A stretch of 64,000 nucleotides of DNA from the NCBI GenBank assembly GCA_022925895.1, contig JAKSYS010000072.1, positions 1 to 64,000 on the forward strand, written 5' to 3'. This stretch comes from Fragilaria crotonensis (taxonomy: Eukaryota; Bacillariophyta; Fragilariophyceae; Fragilariales; Fragilariaceae). Under the pieces are notes generated by a model. The model made no database searches and had not been told where the DNA came from. It was given only the letters and a program-made list of their open reading frames with translations. Made by a program: the position numbers and the translations under genes. Within the stretch, counting starts at the first letter, position 1. Each line of letters opens with the position of its first letter. Below are positions 1 through 11,319 of the stretch, in pieces.

Positions 1-156
1 TCTGATTTTGTATCAGATATGAGCATCATTGTCGAATCGTCGAAGCAGGCAAAGCGACACCGCCAAAGTCAAGAGGGCGACTACGTCCAAGCAGATGACT
101 GTGATCTTGAGCGACTACCGGTTCCAGCAACACTTGCGGATTCTCCAATCACTTAG
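1..156 (+). CDS. 3' end of an unidentified protein-coding gene (partial)
   Basis: The first 52 codons of the window form an open frame on the plus strand that ends in TAG at 154-156. The visible C-terminus is hydrophilic, with a basic stretch (KQAKRHR) followed by an acidic one (DDCDLERL). No domain can be recognised from so short a piece. It converges on the dehydrogenase gene whose stop codon lies at 312. The frame could also be a last exon. Confidence is moderate because the only support is the open frame running in from the edge and its position in the alternating gene order. Confidence 0.4.
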   Translation, partial: SDFVSDMSIIVESSKQAKRHRQSQEGDYVQADDCDLERLPVPATLADSPIT

Positions 157-311
157 ATAATGCATGATGTATATAATAGATGTTGAGTTGTAATCGACCC
201 TAGTAAGGTTCCTACATCCCTGCAACCACCCTGCCCGTCTGGAGCAAAATTTCCAGCCCCTCATGCTGCATTCTAGTTTTTGATTCACAGACAAGGAGGG
301 GTCGCACCAAC

Positions 312-1869
312 TTAGTTGAACATCTCGACCATCTTCTTGAAGAAGTTTGGTTTTTTTTGCTGATCGGCGTCAGGAAGAAGGAAATCGCGTGGGTCGCTCT
401 GTGGCTTGAAGCCAGCAGGGAACAAGTCGGACTGGGAGAGCAGCAGGCACTCCTGAGGGCTGACACAGTACACTTGCTCAACAATTTCACGGAATGGGAC
501 CCATCGGTTCTCGGCAGCAGATTTGTCGGCAGCCATGGCCATGATGAGAGCAACGAGACCATCTTCACCAGTGCATGGGACTGGAGTGTCGTTGACAAGC
601 GATTCGCAAAACGCCACAGTTTCAGCCACGTAAGCCTCGTTATAACGAGAGAGGAAGAAATCATATGGCATATCGGCATTGCCGGTAAAGTCTACGCAAC
701 GAAAGGTTTCGGGGTAAGATGATTAGAACAGAAGTTACAACAGCATCGGCGGGTCTCGTGAACTCACCATTCTTGTAAATGCGGGCAGTGTTAGGGTATA
801 CGTTGTCCGTTTGGATCATACCCTTGGTTCCAAGTACCTCAGCACGCTGGTCATATCCGTAGGAAGATTGACGGCAGACATCTACCATGGCCTGCACTCC
901 GTTAGGGTAACGCACAAGACAAGTGGCGGTATCGAATTTCTCTGATCCCGGAAGAACTTCAATGCTCTTATCGATATGGCACGAACCAATGGCAAGGATC
1001 TCAATAGGGTCAGCATCAGCAAGGAAGCGGGACATATCGAGATCGTGGACAGCCATGTCAGCGAAGATTCCTCCGCCACCCTTGACGTACTCAAATGGTG
1101 GTGGAGATGGATCACGGGAGCACAACTTAATCTGAAATCGGACAGCGTCAGCGCGTATTTCAGTCACAATACTAACGCGCAAAGTGCCGCTGCCATGACA
1201 CTTACCAAAATGGTGTCACCGACTTCCTTGGATGCAACAGCTGACTTGACACGCTTGAAGTTGTCATCGAAGCGACGCTGAAGACCAATCATGAGCTTCA
1301 CACCAGCGGCGTTGCAGGCGTTGATGGCCTCGACGGTCTCTGGCAAGTCGGTTGCAATTGGCTTTTCGCAGAACACGTGCTTGCCGTTGGCGGCAGCAGC
1401 CTTGATCTGCTCCGCATGGAACTGGGAAGGAGAGCAAATCCAGACAGCATCAACCTCAGGGTCAGTGATGACGTCCATGGCATCGTCGGTGAACTTGGCC
1501 ACATTGAATTGCTTGGCAGCTGTTTGACGGCATGAGGAAGACATGTAGTTTCGTGTTAGATCTTCAGAATAGTTCTTACATTTGCAATTAAGTATTGGAC
1601 TTGGTTGGACACCACGGCTCACCTTTCTCGGCCTTAGAAATAGTTGGATTAGAAATGATAATAGGGACAACACCAGGGGCCTTGGTGATGGCTTCCAAGT
1701 GCACAATACCGATGCGTCCTGCTCCGATCACACCGACTTTGATAGTCTTTTGGTCCAGCTTCTCCACGTTCATGTTGAGGAAGGAGGCACGTTGGACCGA
1801 TCGAGTCGGTGCAAAGGCAACAGCACTTTGCGAGATGGAGGCTAACGCAACGAAAGCAAACAACTTCAT
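312..1869 (-). CDS. Gfo/Idh/MocA-family oxidoreductase (inositol-2-dehydrogenase-like), plastid-type presequence, 4 exons
   Basis: Four exons read on the minus strand: 1623-1869, 1206-1519, 768-1131 and 312-691, giving about 434 residues with consistent phases. Introns are 103, 74 and 76 bp with GT-AG ends. The N-terminal Rossmann fold is clear: VGVIGAGRIGIVHLEA near residue 48 binds NAD(P), and EKPIA carries the catalytic lysine. The C-terminal half has the Gfo/Idh/MocA signature GGGGIFADMAVHDLDM followed by DFFLSRYNEAY. The best family match is myo-inositol 2-dehydrogenase, which oxidises inositol to scyllo-inosose; substrate is an inference. The first 21 residues are a signal peptide ending AVAFAP, the classical diatom plastid-import motif, so the enzyme probably works in the plastid or a plastid-associated compartment. 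The gene is divergent from the molybdenum-cofactor sulfurase gene. Confidence 0.88.
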
Positions 1870-2387
1870 GGTGGACCTGATTTACAACTGTCTTGCCCAA
1901 GGTGCAGGTCGAGAGAAGGCTTCTTTCTTGCGATGAGTGCTCGCACGCGTGGATCTCTCATGTTTGTTTTCCAGGTGATGTCAGTTGCGGAGTGCGTGTG
2001 CAAGATGTCTGTGCGTACATCGTACTGCCTATTTTGTCGTTCATTAGTATGGGTACCAGATATGACGTACCCGTGGAATGCTAGTGATAAACCACGGAAC
2101 TTCAAGGTGCCGTATCCGTCCCGCCGGCTCGGAACGAGGTCGAGAAATTCCTTGTCGAAGATATGAAAGTTCCCAACAAGACTCAAATTCGAGTACGGGA
2201 AAATGTGAAGTATGACAAACTGAAATCGTTCCAAGTTCCGAGTTCCGAGCCTCCAGTCCCAATTCCTAAACTCTCTTGCTCTACACGAAGAGAAACGAAT
2301 GATTCTGTCAACCTTCTTCTGCCTTTTACCGTGCAGGTCTACATCCGAGCTCCAGGATACCTAATCGACGAGAGCTGCATTCTAAAA
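1870..2387. other. divergent intergenic region between dehydrogenase and MoCo sulfurase
   Basis: About 500 bp separate the two divergent starts. An open frame in phase with the sulfurase reaches back to an ATG at 2163, so the sulfurase may start there instead. Short palindromic patches (GGTACC near 2050, GACGTAC near 2063) are present but the dense GTAC blocks seen in other promoters are weak here. No RNA gene or repeat was seen. Confidence 0.4.
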
Positions 2388-5024
2388 ATGAACAACGTAT
2401 CGAGTACAACTGTGGACGTATCATGTCCGAGGAAGTTGGAAAGGACTGCCGTTGACTTGGAAGATATTCAATTGACTGTGCTTCTTGCGATTTTTTCTCT
2501 TGTGACATTGGCCGTCCTACAATTCCTAAGTAGCAGACGAACGAGATCACGAGACAATGGAAGAACTCGTGATACCGAAAGAAGGCTTCGAAAGATAGAG
2601 TTTCAGCAAAGAGTGGGTACTGCGTATGGTTACGCAGGGAGTGACAAAGGGCACATTGACACATGGCGGGGATTGGAGTTTCCTGCTCTGGTGAAACCGA
2701 CAGGATCCAGGGATGGAAATGACAATAAAGATCAGATGGTATACTTGGATTACGCCGGTGCCGCATTGCCAGCAAAATCAGCTAGAGGCACTTCTCGGAA
2801 ATGCATCTATCCTGGCGAATCCGCATTCGACTGGTCCTGCCGCGTCCAAGACTGCGTTGCTCATTGAACAAGCCACGAAACTAGTTATAGATCACTTCAA
2901 CGGCGAGCCAGGGCGATTTTCAGGTCTTGATAACATACCCAGCAATTGCCATCCGAAGGAAATACATCCTGGTTATGAAGTTGTCTTCACTTCTGGAGCG
3001 ACGGAAGCTCTACGAATTGTGGCAGAGTACTTCTCCTGGACAAAGTGTCAGATATGTGGCACTTCATCTAAACTCGTCTACGGACACAATTCTCACACAT
3101 CGGTCGTGGGTATGAGAGGATCTGTATTGGCAAACTGTGCACAGTATCAATGTCGACACCTAGACGATATCTGTAATCCTGATGCTTTTTGTCTCAACGA
3201 GTTGAACAGCTCAGAAAAAGAATGTCAATGCCGCCACCAGAACTTGTTAGTCGTCAGTGCTGAATGCAACTTTGGAGGTGACCGACCAAACACTAAGGCT
3301 ATCGTTCGTGCTTGTCGTGAAAGCACAGAGTGGGCTACCATGATTGACTTTTCAAAGCTGCTAGCACCAGCGTCGTCGACCTCAAGGACACTGACCCTGA
3401 CTTTGCTTGCGTCAGTTTCTATAAACTCTTTGGAGAGCCCACGGGTCTCGGGGCACTTTTTGTTCGCAGATCGGCAATCGGGAAATTAAAAATGGAAGAT
3501 GACAAGCACCAATATTTCGGAGGTGGCTCTGTTGATGTGGTATGTCCCAGTCTAGCGTTCAAGGTTTCGAGGCGACAACCAAGCCTCCTAGCTTCTTTAA
3601 AGAATGGCACTGTACACTATCGGGGGATCATATCCTTGATCAATGGATTCAATGAGTTACACAACTTAGGGGGGATGGAAGCGATAAATCAACATTCAAT
3701 GAGCATTGCTGCTGAGTGCGTCAACAGGTTGAGAAAGCTGCGGCACCGAAATGGCAGACCCGCTGTCGTTATTTACGGTGCATGGGGTAAGGACACCGGA
3801 AAGGACAAGGGTCCGACAGTGAGCTTCAATTGCTTGAGATCCGATGGCAGTTACGTGGGGTACAACGAGGTATCGAAACTTGCAGAACTCCACGATCCTC
3901 CGCTGCAACTCCGAACTGGTTGTTTCTGCAATCCGGGGGCATGCCAGGAGGCTCTGGGTCTCAGCGATGAAGATGTGAAGAACAACTACTTGATCAACGG
4001 GCATGTGTGTGGTGATCACATTGACATAGTCAAGGGCAGGCCCACGGGCGCAATCCGTGCCAGCTTCGGCAAGGACAACCTATGGGAAGACATGGATTAT
4101 CTCATTTCATTCGTTGAGGAATCATTTGTCGATAGCCACGATTCCCGCCCCAGTGGTGTCGCAAAACCTTCTGCAGGAGTTGTGGAAGCAGGCCTGATGG
4201 AAATGTACATATATCCGATAAAGAGTTGTGCAGCTCAACGTGTGAAAAGCTGGTCGCTGGAATCCGAGACTGGTAGACTCGCCTTTGATCGTGAATTCGC
4301 TTTAGTTGATTCTTCTGGATCGGCCATGAGGTTGCAGAGGTATCCGCAGATGTCTCAAATTCAACCTCGGATCGATTTAGAATCGATGACCATGAGGGTT
4401 TCCGCTCCTGGCTTCGACGATCTGATCATGAAACTAGGGGACGGGGAACCGTGCGTCAAATCGAAAGGACCAGTACAAGTCTGCGGTAACTCGTGTGGGG
4501 GTCAGCTGTGGGGCGACTATGAGAGCTCGCAGTGGTTTAGCCGCTACCTTGGAGTGCAATGTTGGCTTGCTCGTCATATCAAAGACTCCGCAACGAACCC
4601 CAACCGACGACAATCTCACCCGGCATTTGCAAACGAAGAACCAATTTTGCTGATTTGTCGTAACGCGGTTGATGAATTGAATCTTGTACTGGAAAAGCAA
4701 GGTCAGAGTCGTGTTCAGACAAAGCATTTCCGTCCAAATTTTGTTGTCTCGGTTGATGACGCATACGTTTGCACCGAGTCGAAATGGACAGTCATCAAAC
4801 ACGACCGAACCGAGTTGTGTTTTCAGAATGTGGGAGACTGTGCACGTTGTTCCATGGTTGATGTCGACCCCACCACAGGATTGAAGGGCAAGACACTGCG
4901 GGCTTTGTCTGAGCACAACAGACGGAACGGTCGCATCACCTTTGGCATTTTCCTCCGGGCCAAGGATGAGACCATAGGCTACGACGGTGACCTTTCCGAG
5001 GGCGACATTTTGTTCTGTAGATAA
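2388..5024 (+). CDS. MOCOS: molybdenum cofactor sulfurase (NifS-like plus MOSC domains), with two apparent frame slips
   Basis: This enzyme adds the terminal sulfur to the molybdenum cofactor of xanthine dehydrogenase and aldehyde oxidase. The NifS-like domain starts at YLDYAGAALP (about 2740), continues with ANPHSTGPAASKT, the histidine region YGHNSHTSVVG, the PLP-lysine segment SFYKLFGEPTGLGAL (about 3415-3460), and the persulfide cysteine in LRTGCFCNPGAC (about 3925). The MOSC domain runs from about 4190 to the stop, with GDCARCSMVDVDP at 4835-4870. The frame changes twice, near 2775-2783 and near 3350-3355; each would be explained by one missing base beside an A-run. Since both halves keep all motifs, assembly error is likelier than decay. 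Unusually, the N-terminus has a hydrophobic helix (LTVLLAIFSLVTLAVLQFL) followed by arginines, suggesting a membrane anchor. Start taken at ATG 2388; ATG 2163 is in frame. Confidence 0.9.
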
Positions 5025-5082
5025 GCTAGGCCCTACGTCATGCTGCAAAGCTGCGTTACGCTGACCGCCTACCTTACTGGAC

Positions 5083-5910
5083 TCATTCATTAAACGCGCC
5101 AGGGATTTGTGGTCTCATGGGGGCGTCTTGTCGAGCAAACTCCGAGTTACATCGTTCTTCTTCCTCCAGTACAACCAACGTTAACCACACAACGCGCAGG
5201 CTCTGTGCCATGATAACGCCCGCTGCTGGGTCGGCAACGTCTGCGTCTGCGTCAATTAAATCGTCTGCCCTGAAATCTTCACCACTTTCTCGTCTCTTAA
5301 CCAACATAGCAATCCTGTCGCTGTATGCAGCTACAATCGTATTGTCAATAGAATCGGTCGCGCCCACGTTTGGTGACGAATAGCCAGCCTTACTCAATAC
5401 AAGATAGACAACTTGCATCCAAGTATTCCTCAGTCGAATTTCCTCAACCATAAGCTCACGGCCGGCAGCCTTTCGTTCCACGGCATCCACTCTCTGAATA
5501 AGTTCCAAGGGACGAATCCCCAGTTCATATCCAGATTTTATTGATACGATAAAGAGTTTTAGCACATCAATATAGCTGTGAAGTGACGGAGTGAGGATAT
5601 CAACATCGATTACTGACACGAATTTGTCGCATCCCGACGTTGCTCACCCTTTAGAAAGCTGCATGCACGCATTTACGAATGTCGTGTCAATCAGCTCCGC
5701 AACTGTATCGAGTGAAAGTTGTTTCTCCTCGTCCGATTGACTATCCGCAATGGTGGTGCAGAGGAAAGTGTTCCTGGAGGCATGAGGCAATGTGGAGAAC
5801 GAAACTCGATCGGCCGATGATACACCCATGCACGGTCCTGCGAATCCATTTGATGGCACCAATGCGAGACTCGCCAGCCAAACAACAATTAGAGCAGCCT
5901 TGGATCCCAT
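5083..5910 (-). CDS. conserved-looking plastid-targeted protein of unknown function, 2 exons
   Basis: Two exons, 5648-5910 and 5576-complement side 5083-5575, joined across a 72-bp intron with phase 2 (donor GTGAGC, acceptor TTCACAG), give about 251 residues. The N-terminus is a signal peptide ending SNGFAGP, which fits the diatom plastid motif. The mature part is mostly helical and includes GYELGIRPLELIQRVD, an acidic patch (DDLIDADADVADP) and a hydrophobic stretch VVWLTLVVLEEEE near the end. I do not recognise the family. The gene converges with the sulfurase gene, their stop codons being 58 bp apart. Exon structure is by eye; an alternative acceptor at GTGTCAG would put the frame out of phase, which is why the downstream one was chosen. 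Confidence 0.72.
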
Positions 5911-6651
5911 GGATATAACTTGAAATTTGCGCTTCGAGACGAAAGATCTTTGTCAATCTTGAAGTTGGGGGTGCCTACCTGCGAAGCTGACTAAATGTGG
6001 GCGGTCAGCTGGACAGTGTTGGATGGGTGATGGAATTGGTGATCGGTGTTTGAATAAGTGATGCGTGATGGCGTGATGGCTGATGCGGGAGGTGATGGGT
6101 GACAGCGAATGATGCTGTCAGTTTTCCTGGAGCACTTCACAACTACGTAGAGTACAGTACTAGTAGCGTGATGAAATTTGCGTGCATTTACGGTACTAGT
6201 AAAAGGCACTTGGAGCTGCAACGCAAACGAGTACAATGTACTGTAGTACTCCAGTACTCCATACTCCGTATCTCCGATCTCCGTACTAAAGTACCAGTAG
6301 ACTAGTATCATACCGGTTGTAGGCGATAGGCGATAGTATGGTAAAGCGTAGAAGCGTAGGCACCACTGTCATACAGAATACAGAATACAGACTTGCAATC
6401 CTACTCCACAACGTTTATGACAACGCGCTCTAGGTTACTCAACCCCTCAGCAGGAACGATCTAAGACATGTGGTCCACATCGTTATGTATGGTAAGTTGA
6501 TGTATTTAATCCAGACACATGAAAACCTTCTTATCAGTAACCTCATGCCATGTACAAGGGGTCAATTGTCGGGCTTTTCTGCATTAAACAAGCATCGTTA
6601 TGCGGTTACATAGGTGGGCTTAAGACTTTGGAGTGAAGAAATCAGTTGATC
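5911..6651. promoter_or_regulatory. divergent promoter region with GTAC-type palindromes and TGATGG repeats
   Basis: No gene is seen. The stretch 6005-6110 is a degenerate tandem of GTGATGG/TGATGCG units. From 6140 to 6310 there is a dense series of AGTACT, TACTAGTA and GTACTGTAGTACTCC palindromes. The same class of sequence occurs in most other spacers that contain two starts, so it probably marks a bidirectional promoter or its upstream region. Confidence 0.4.
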
Positions 6652-7467
6652 ATGTGCAAACTGCAGAAAGTCGCAGCCGCCAAGATTTCAACAGTCGCCC
6701 ACTTTTACACCATACACTGTTTCGACATGAGAGGAGACAATGTTTCCCCTGACCGATCACGGGTGGGGATCCTTACTTCGTTTTCCAATTCACAGGATGA
6801 CACCTTTATCACATTAAGCCCACCAGCGATTCCGCGTAAGTCCGATAGGCGCACGCACCGAATGCCCATCAAGAAAGTTGTGCTGAAAGCTCAGAGACAG
6901 CCCAGCCGACGCTCGTACACAGGAAAAGCCGACACAAACGCAAAAAGTAAACGGCACTCTCATTTCGCCATCACCGAAGATCCCACAATTCCTTCACCTT
7001 CCAAACCAGCACATAACAAGCGGTTTAAAGTCGCTTCGCTTCGGGATCTAGGGCATGATGATGAGCCCTTTCTGCCATGTACAACAACCGGTAGCAGTTC
7101 TGCGAATTGTACCCAAACAACCAATGCGACGCATCTCCCTGAAAACACGGTTGAGAACGAATCGTCCATGCAACTTCCCATCACGAAGGAAGAAACCTTG
7201 CCGAGTGAAACGAAAGCTTCTCGTATCGTCCGAGTTGATGCTTCTGACAACGATACTCCTGACAACGGTCCTGCAGAGGAATTGCTGCATGGCATTACAT
7301 CGAGCATGGCGCGCATTGTCATAGTAGCGAACGAGGAGAAGGAGGACGCCAGCTATCCAACGAATAAGGCATTTCCGATCAATGCTTCTCACAGGTTCAA
7401 CGTTTGGTCCGTTGTTGACTCGAGCGCAAACGAATTCACAACAAATTCTCGAGCTTCCGAATGGTGA
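6652..7467 (+). CDS. hypothetical low-complexity protein
   Basis: An intronless frame of about 271 codons starts at ATG 6652; a second in-frame ATG at 6727 is equally possible. The product is rich in Ser, Thr, Lys and Arg, with basic clusters (RKSDRRTHRMP, AQRQPSRRSYTGKADTNAKSKR) resembling nuclear localisation signals and a Ser/Thr/Asn-rich middle. No domain is recognised. It occupies the plus-strand slot expected from the alternating gene order and converges on the GPATCH1 gene. A long open frame also exists on the opposite strand over part of it (7048-7833), so the coding strand is not certain. Confidence 0.5.
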   Translation: MCKLQKVAAAKISTVAHFYTIHCFDMRGDNVSPDRSRVGILTSFSNSQDDTFITLSPPAIPRKSDRRTHRMPIKKVVLKAQRQPSRRSYTGKADTNAKSKRHSHFAITEDPTIPSPSKPAHNKRFKVASLRDLGHDDEPFLPCTTTGSSSANCTQTTNATHLPENTVENESSMQLPITKEETLPSETKASRIVRVDASDNDTPDNGPAEELLHGITSSMARIVIVANEEKEDASYPTNKAFPINASHRFNVWSVVDSSANEFTTNSRASEW

Positions 7468-7609
7468 GCATAAATTGTTCCGAAATTCCCATCGCCAATT
7501 ATGTTGATCCTCGGCATGTTGTCTGAACTCAGCATCATTCGAAATGATATGCAACAGCGCCGTACATACTGGCGCTCGTTCAGGCGCGCAACTATACGTA
7601 TATCTCTTC

Positions 7610-9642
7610 CTAATCTTCGTAGCGACGAGAAGACTTGTGCTTCTTTCGCTTTTTCTTTTCGTCCTTTCGCTTTCGTCGCCTTTTCTGGCGTTTGCGGCGT
7701 TCCTCGTCATCAGAGCTTGAGGCGTCCAGATTGCTTTCGGAGGAGGACGGCGTAGGACTGCGAGGTCTACTGCGCCGTCTCTTTTCTTCGCGTTGCTTCC
7801 GTTTCCGTTTCTTTCGCCGTCGCTCCTCGTCAATATCGTCGACCCCTTCCCTTGCAGCCTTTGTTTGGCCAGCTGGAACGATGTCAGTAGTCATTGCAGA
7901 CGTGATTACTTGCTGCTCGTTTGGTGTTGTTACCTCGATACCGTCGCTTCCGGATTCTCTCGGTACTTCATCATTGGCATCGTCGTCAGCTTCCGACCCG
8001 ACTGAGGTTCATAGATAGCCTTGTAAACATCCATGGTTGGACGTTGCTCCATGGCAATGGGTTCAATGTCATGGGCCTTACTTATACTTGCCTGCTTGGC
8101 TTGGATGGTGTTTGCCTCGGCAGGTTTGGCCTCTGCGGCGCGTTTCATTACTTCTTGCTCAAAGAAAGCCGATTCAGCATTTTGCTTCTGCTCAAGCGGT
8201 TTGCTGTTCGAGTGTATTGGAGGCGTGACACCGAGGCGCTTGCAAACTAGCAACTCTGGATAAAACACAAGGTACGACTTCGAAATTATGGTGTAGTCTT
8301 TGACATCGTTTGTCGCCACGTCTTCAGATGCGTCCTTTGGCTTCGCCCCAACGACCGGTCTATACAGACCTACAGGCGAAGTAATCGCCTCGGCTGTCGT
8401 GACTGGTACAGTCGCCGCTGTAAAGCGGTTCTTCATTGCTGCCGCAAGACCTGAGAATGTTCCGCCAGCCATGGGGTCCTTTAGTCGCTGAAGCGCATCC
8501 TGTCTTCGTTCGTGAACCCGCTCTTGTCGAGCCACTTGCTGAAGCTTTGCGGGATGCTCATCGTCTCGAAATTCATGACGCTTCAGGACGTATTTTGCTG
8601 GAACCTCCGGACCTGGAAATCTCGCGTTGCCGACTTGTGCAGTCGTTCCTCCCAAACAAAACCCAGCAAAGGGTTGCCGACCATCGGACGTCGTACCTCG
8701 ATCGGAGGTACGCGAATCACCGGTAGCCCACGAAGACAGCAAACCTCCCAAATTTGTTTTGCCCGACTCGGGGTCGTCATTGTCGCTTTCGTGCTCGTAA
8801 ATCTCAGTGTCATACTCGTCCTTATTAATGTGAATTGCCTTTGTTTCAGACGGGGTTTCGTCGTAAACATCGTCGTCATCTTCTCGTAAGGCAAAGCCTC
8901 CAGCGGTTTTAGTCCCCACAAACTCATGCACAGTTTCGTAGGACAAATACTGATCTCCAACATCATGAAGTGCCTTTGAATCCGTTTCATTCGTTTGTCG
9001 TGCACCGAGGTTTCCATCGTTATGGAGATCTGACAATCGATAGGTATTGGAGCCTCCACTGGTTGTTGCGGCATGCGCTCGTTGTTTTGCTTCTCGTCGA
9101 CGCTTGTCTCGATGTGCCTGGAATTCGGGCGCGTCACGATAGACGTCGTACCCCAAACCGCCTGCATCCAATTTGGGCGGCGGGATGCGAACCAAGTTTT
9201 GTTGGAGTCGTATCTTCCGGAGACGCTTCTGCGACAGGACTGCCGCTTCCTCATCGTTCTTATCATCAGAGGGCGCTGTGTCTTCTTTAGTTGCTGGCAC
9301 GTATGCAGCTGACCCCTCACGCCAACCAAGGACACGGAGCAAGCGGGTTCCTACATTCTTCGGCGTGGAGACGATGCTCCAATCGAGCACTGATGTTGTC
9401 GGTTTTTTCTGATCTTCCGATGCTGAATAATCTCGTTTCACCGCAGTTGGTCCACCCCACTCATCAAAATCTTGGTCATCCATGTAATCCTGAGCATTTT
9501 GGTCCGCAACGACGCTCTCCCTGGGTTTCCACCCCTCCTTTGTTCCAACCGTGTTGAAGTAACCGGCGGAGAAGCCTCCCGTGAAGGCACCATGGAACCG
9601 TTTCCGTTTGTGCGGTGGAACGTACACTGGTTTGTTGGACAT
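7610..9642 (-). CDS. GPATCH1: G-patch domain protein 1 (GPATCH1/TGH), spliceosome-associated, with one apparent frame slip
   Basis: The N-terminus has the family signature: an early basic segment (PPHKRKRFHGAF), FNTVGTKEGWKPRES and DYMDDQDFDEWGG, followed by the G-patch core NVGTRLLRVLGWREG at about residues 97-111. GPATCH1 is a nuclear RNA-processing factor of the late spliceosome, and G-patches activate DEAH helicases. MDVYKAIYEPQS near 8010 is the conserved DLFKAIF-type element that precedes an acidic stretch. The first frame (to 7930) and the second frame (to 7610) meet at about 7997-8005, where one missing G in a G-run would join them. The tail is an SR/KR-rich region (ERRRKKRKRKQREEKRRR). 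Total about 677 residues, shorter than animal orthologues. No intron signals were found at the junction, so an assembly slip is favoured. Confidence 0.88.
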
Positions 9643-9904
9643 AATCTATTGCTTACAATCAATCACCAGTATGCGAGGCAGGATCATAATGGCTCAATCT
9701 AATGCTGCTGTCATGGTCGCTACAATCTCTGCATGAAGTGTGAGCATCAGTGAATGTAGCAGCAGTGTACAGTGTACAGTACGCGATCACGATTCATTTC
9801 CAGTGCCCTGCGCACTGCGCACACGCCGATCCCAGTACCCAAGTACTGGTACGTCGTTTAGCAGAGAATAAAACTCAAATCCGTGAAATCTTTACAAAAA
9901 CGGC
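9643..9904. promoter_or_regulatory. upstream region of GPATCH1 with GTAC palindromes
   Basis: Between the GPATCH1 start and a possible old element, the sequence at 9765-9860 contains repeated GTACAGTGTACAGTACGCG and CCAGTACCCAAGTACTGGTACG palindromes of the kind seen before other genes here. No coding sequence was seen. Confidence 0.35.
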
Positions 9905-11215
9905 TTAAAAATCACCCTAACTACTGAATTCAGTAGTTGCAAGAAGGTCGCTATCGCAACTACTAAACACACTCTGGAGGTGATCGAGGGCTCATTTTGT
10001 GCATTGTTACATGCTTTTAAATCAGGTAACAAGAAAAATGGATGTTACTTGTGTGGGTGCTGAGTTATTGACTGTTGTAACTCGAGCAAAAATCGACATT
10101 TTCTATTTCGCTGAATTCAGTCCTCAACTACAATGTCGTTATCTCTCGATGTAATGCGTCTTCTGATAAATACCGAGCACTTCCAATACCCTGCCTTGCA
10201 GCTGCAATACGTTTTGATGTCTTTTTTGCAATTCAATGTCGTACAGATGAGTTGTGGGTATGATGTGTCCAATCTTCAAAAGTCGCGTGCACCGCAGACT
10301 TTAGTGCCATTTCCTCACCACAGAGCGATCAACTGATGAAGTTTTCAGGCCTACATTTTCTCTCTTGTGCCTCAAATGAAATGTAAACAAGTGCTGTTGC
10401 GAGAAACGGTCTGAATTCGATTTGGGTGATGCGTCGCTTGCCATCAGCTCTAATCAGTGTCGGTTGGACATCATTACCACCACAAAACCACGATCACAGT
10501 ATGGAACAGAATTCCACAACTGGTTTATGCATTCATTGGGATTTCTTCTTGTAAGAGATGCAACATTCTCTGGGGATGGGTCATTATCATCGTCAAAACA
10601 GAAACCCAGAGCTCAGAATTTTGATGCATCTCCATCGTTCAAAACTGTCGGGATTTCAAGAGCTTCGTTTGCTTGTTCCTCCACAGCCACAGCTCCCACC
10701 TTCAAGATAGTCTTGTCGATTATCTTGACGACGTGTTCAAGCGCTCCTTCTTCCGCCACATGAGTGTGATGGTATGGAGGAGGTGCCCATCGTTAAAATC
10801 ATCATGACGCCTAATTATACACGACTGCCTAGTCGTCAAAGCCGTTTTCTGCTTCTGTCACACCGCAAAAGCTCATGGAGCACATCTATATTGCCTTCAT
10901 TTACGTGCTTTGCAGCAAGTGTCTGGGGTTGTAGAAACGTCGTGTACACCGAGATGTTGGCACCGTCGCCATTGCGAGGCGGTTTTTTTTAATTCTTAAC
11001 GATGAAAAATTTCGTGCTTCAACGCAACTTCAAAATTTCGTATCTCAACAACTACCGGTCCAATAAAGCGCATCTTGATATCGTGAATTCTACTAGATTC
11101 CTTCTGTATTTGTTCACGTGGACACATTCGCATACTTGCACTGGTTCAAAAGATATCCTATTTTTGAGTTGGAAACTGAATTCAGTTAGTTTCAACTGAA
11201 TTCAGTAGGATGGTC
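9905..11215. mobile_element. probable old DNA transposon remnant with CTGAATTCAG terminal motifs
   Basis: The left side carries a perfect 20-bp palindrome AACTACTGAATTCAGTAGTT (about 9919-9938) and the right side carries two CTGAATTCAG motifs (11168-11206) whose reverse complement resembles the left end (CTACTGAATTCAGT). Another CTGAATTCAG lies at 10113. Inside, the minus strand shows coding-like fragments: RRNPNECINQLWNSVP (about 10550-10505), DFNDGHLL (about 10800-10777) and VVKIIDKTILKVGAVAVEE (about 10735-10677), in different frames with stops between them. The first resembles a conserved asparagine-rich motif of some eukaryotic DNA-transposon proteins, but I cannot name the superfamily. 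Ends and target duplication are unclear. This may also simply be an old intergenic region. Confidence 0.3.
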
Positions 11216-11319
11216 CAATATCCGAAAATGAATGATTTTTTGCAGAATTTAGAGAAGTGAGATATCTCGTGTATGGAATGTTTTGTCAATCCGACAAAAC
11301 ATGAAATCAATGTGTCACC

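Noticed and set aside
7048-7833. 261-codon open frame on the minus strand overlapping the hypothetical gene and the GPATCH1 tail
   Set aside because: Its composition is Arg/Ser-rich without a domain, it overlaps two better-supported genes, and its second part is the antisense-frame shadow of the GPATCH1 tail.
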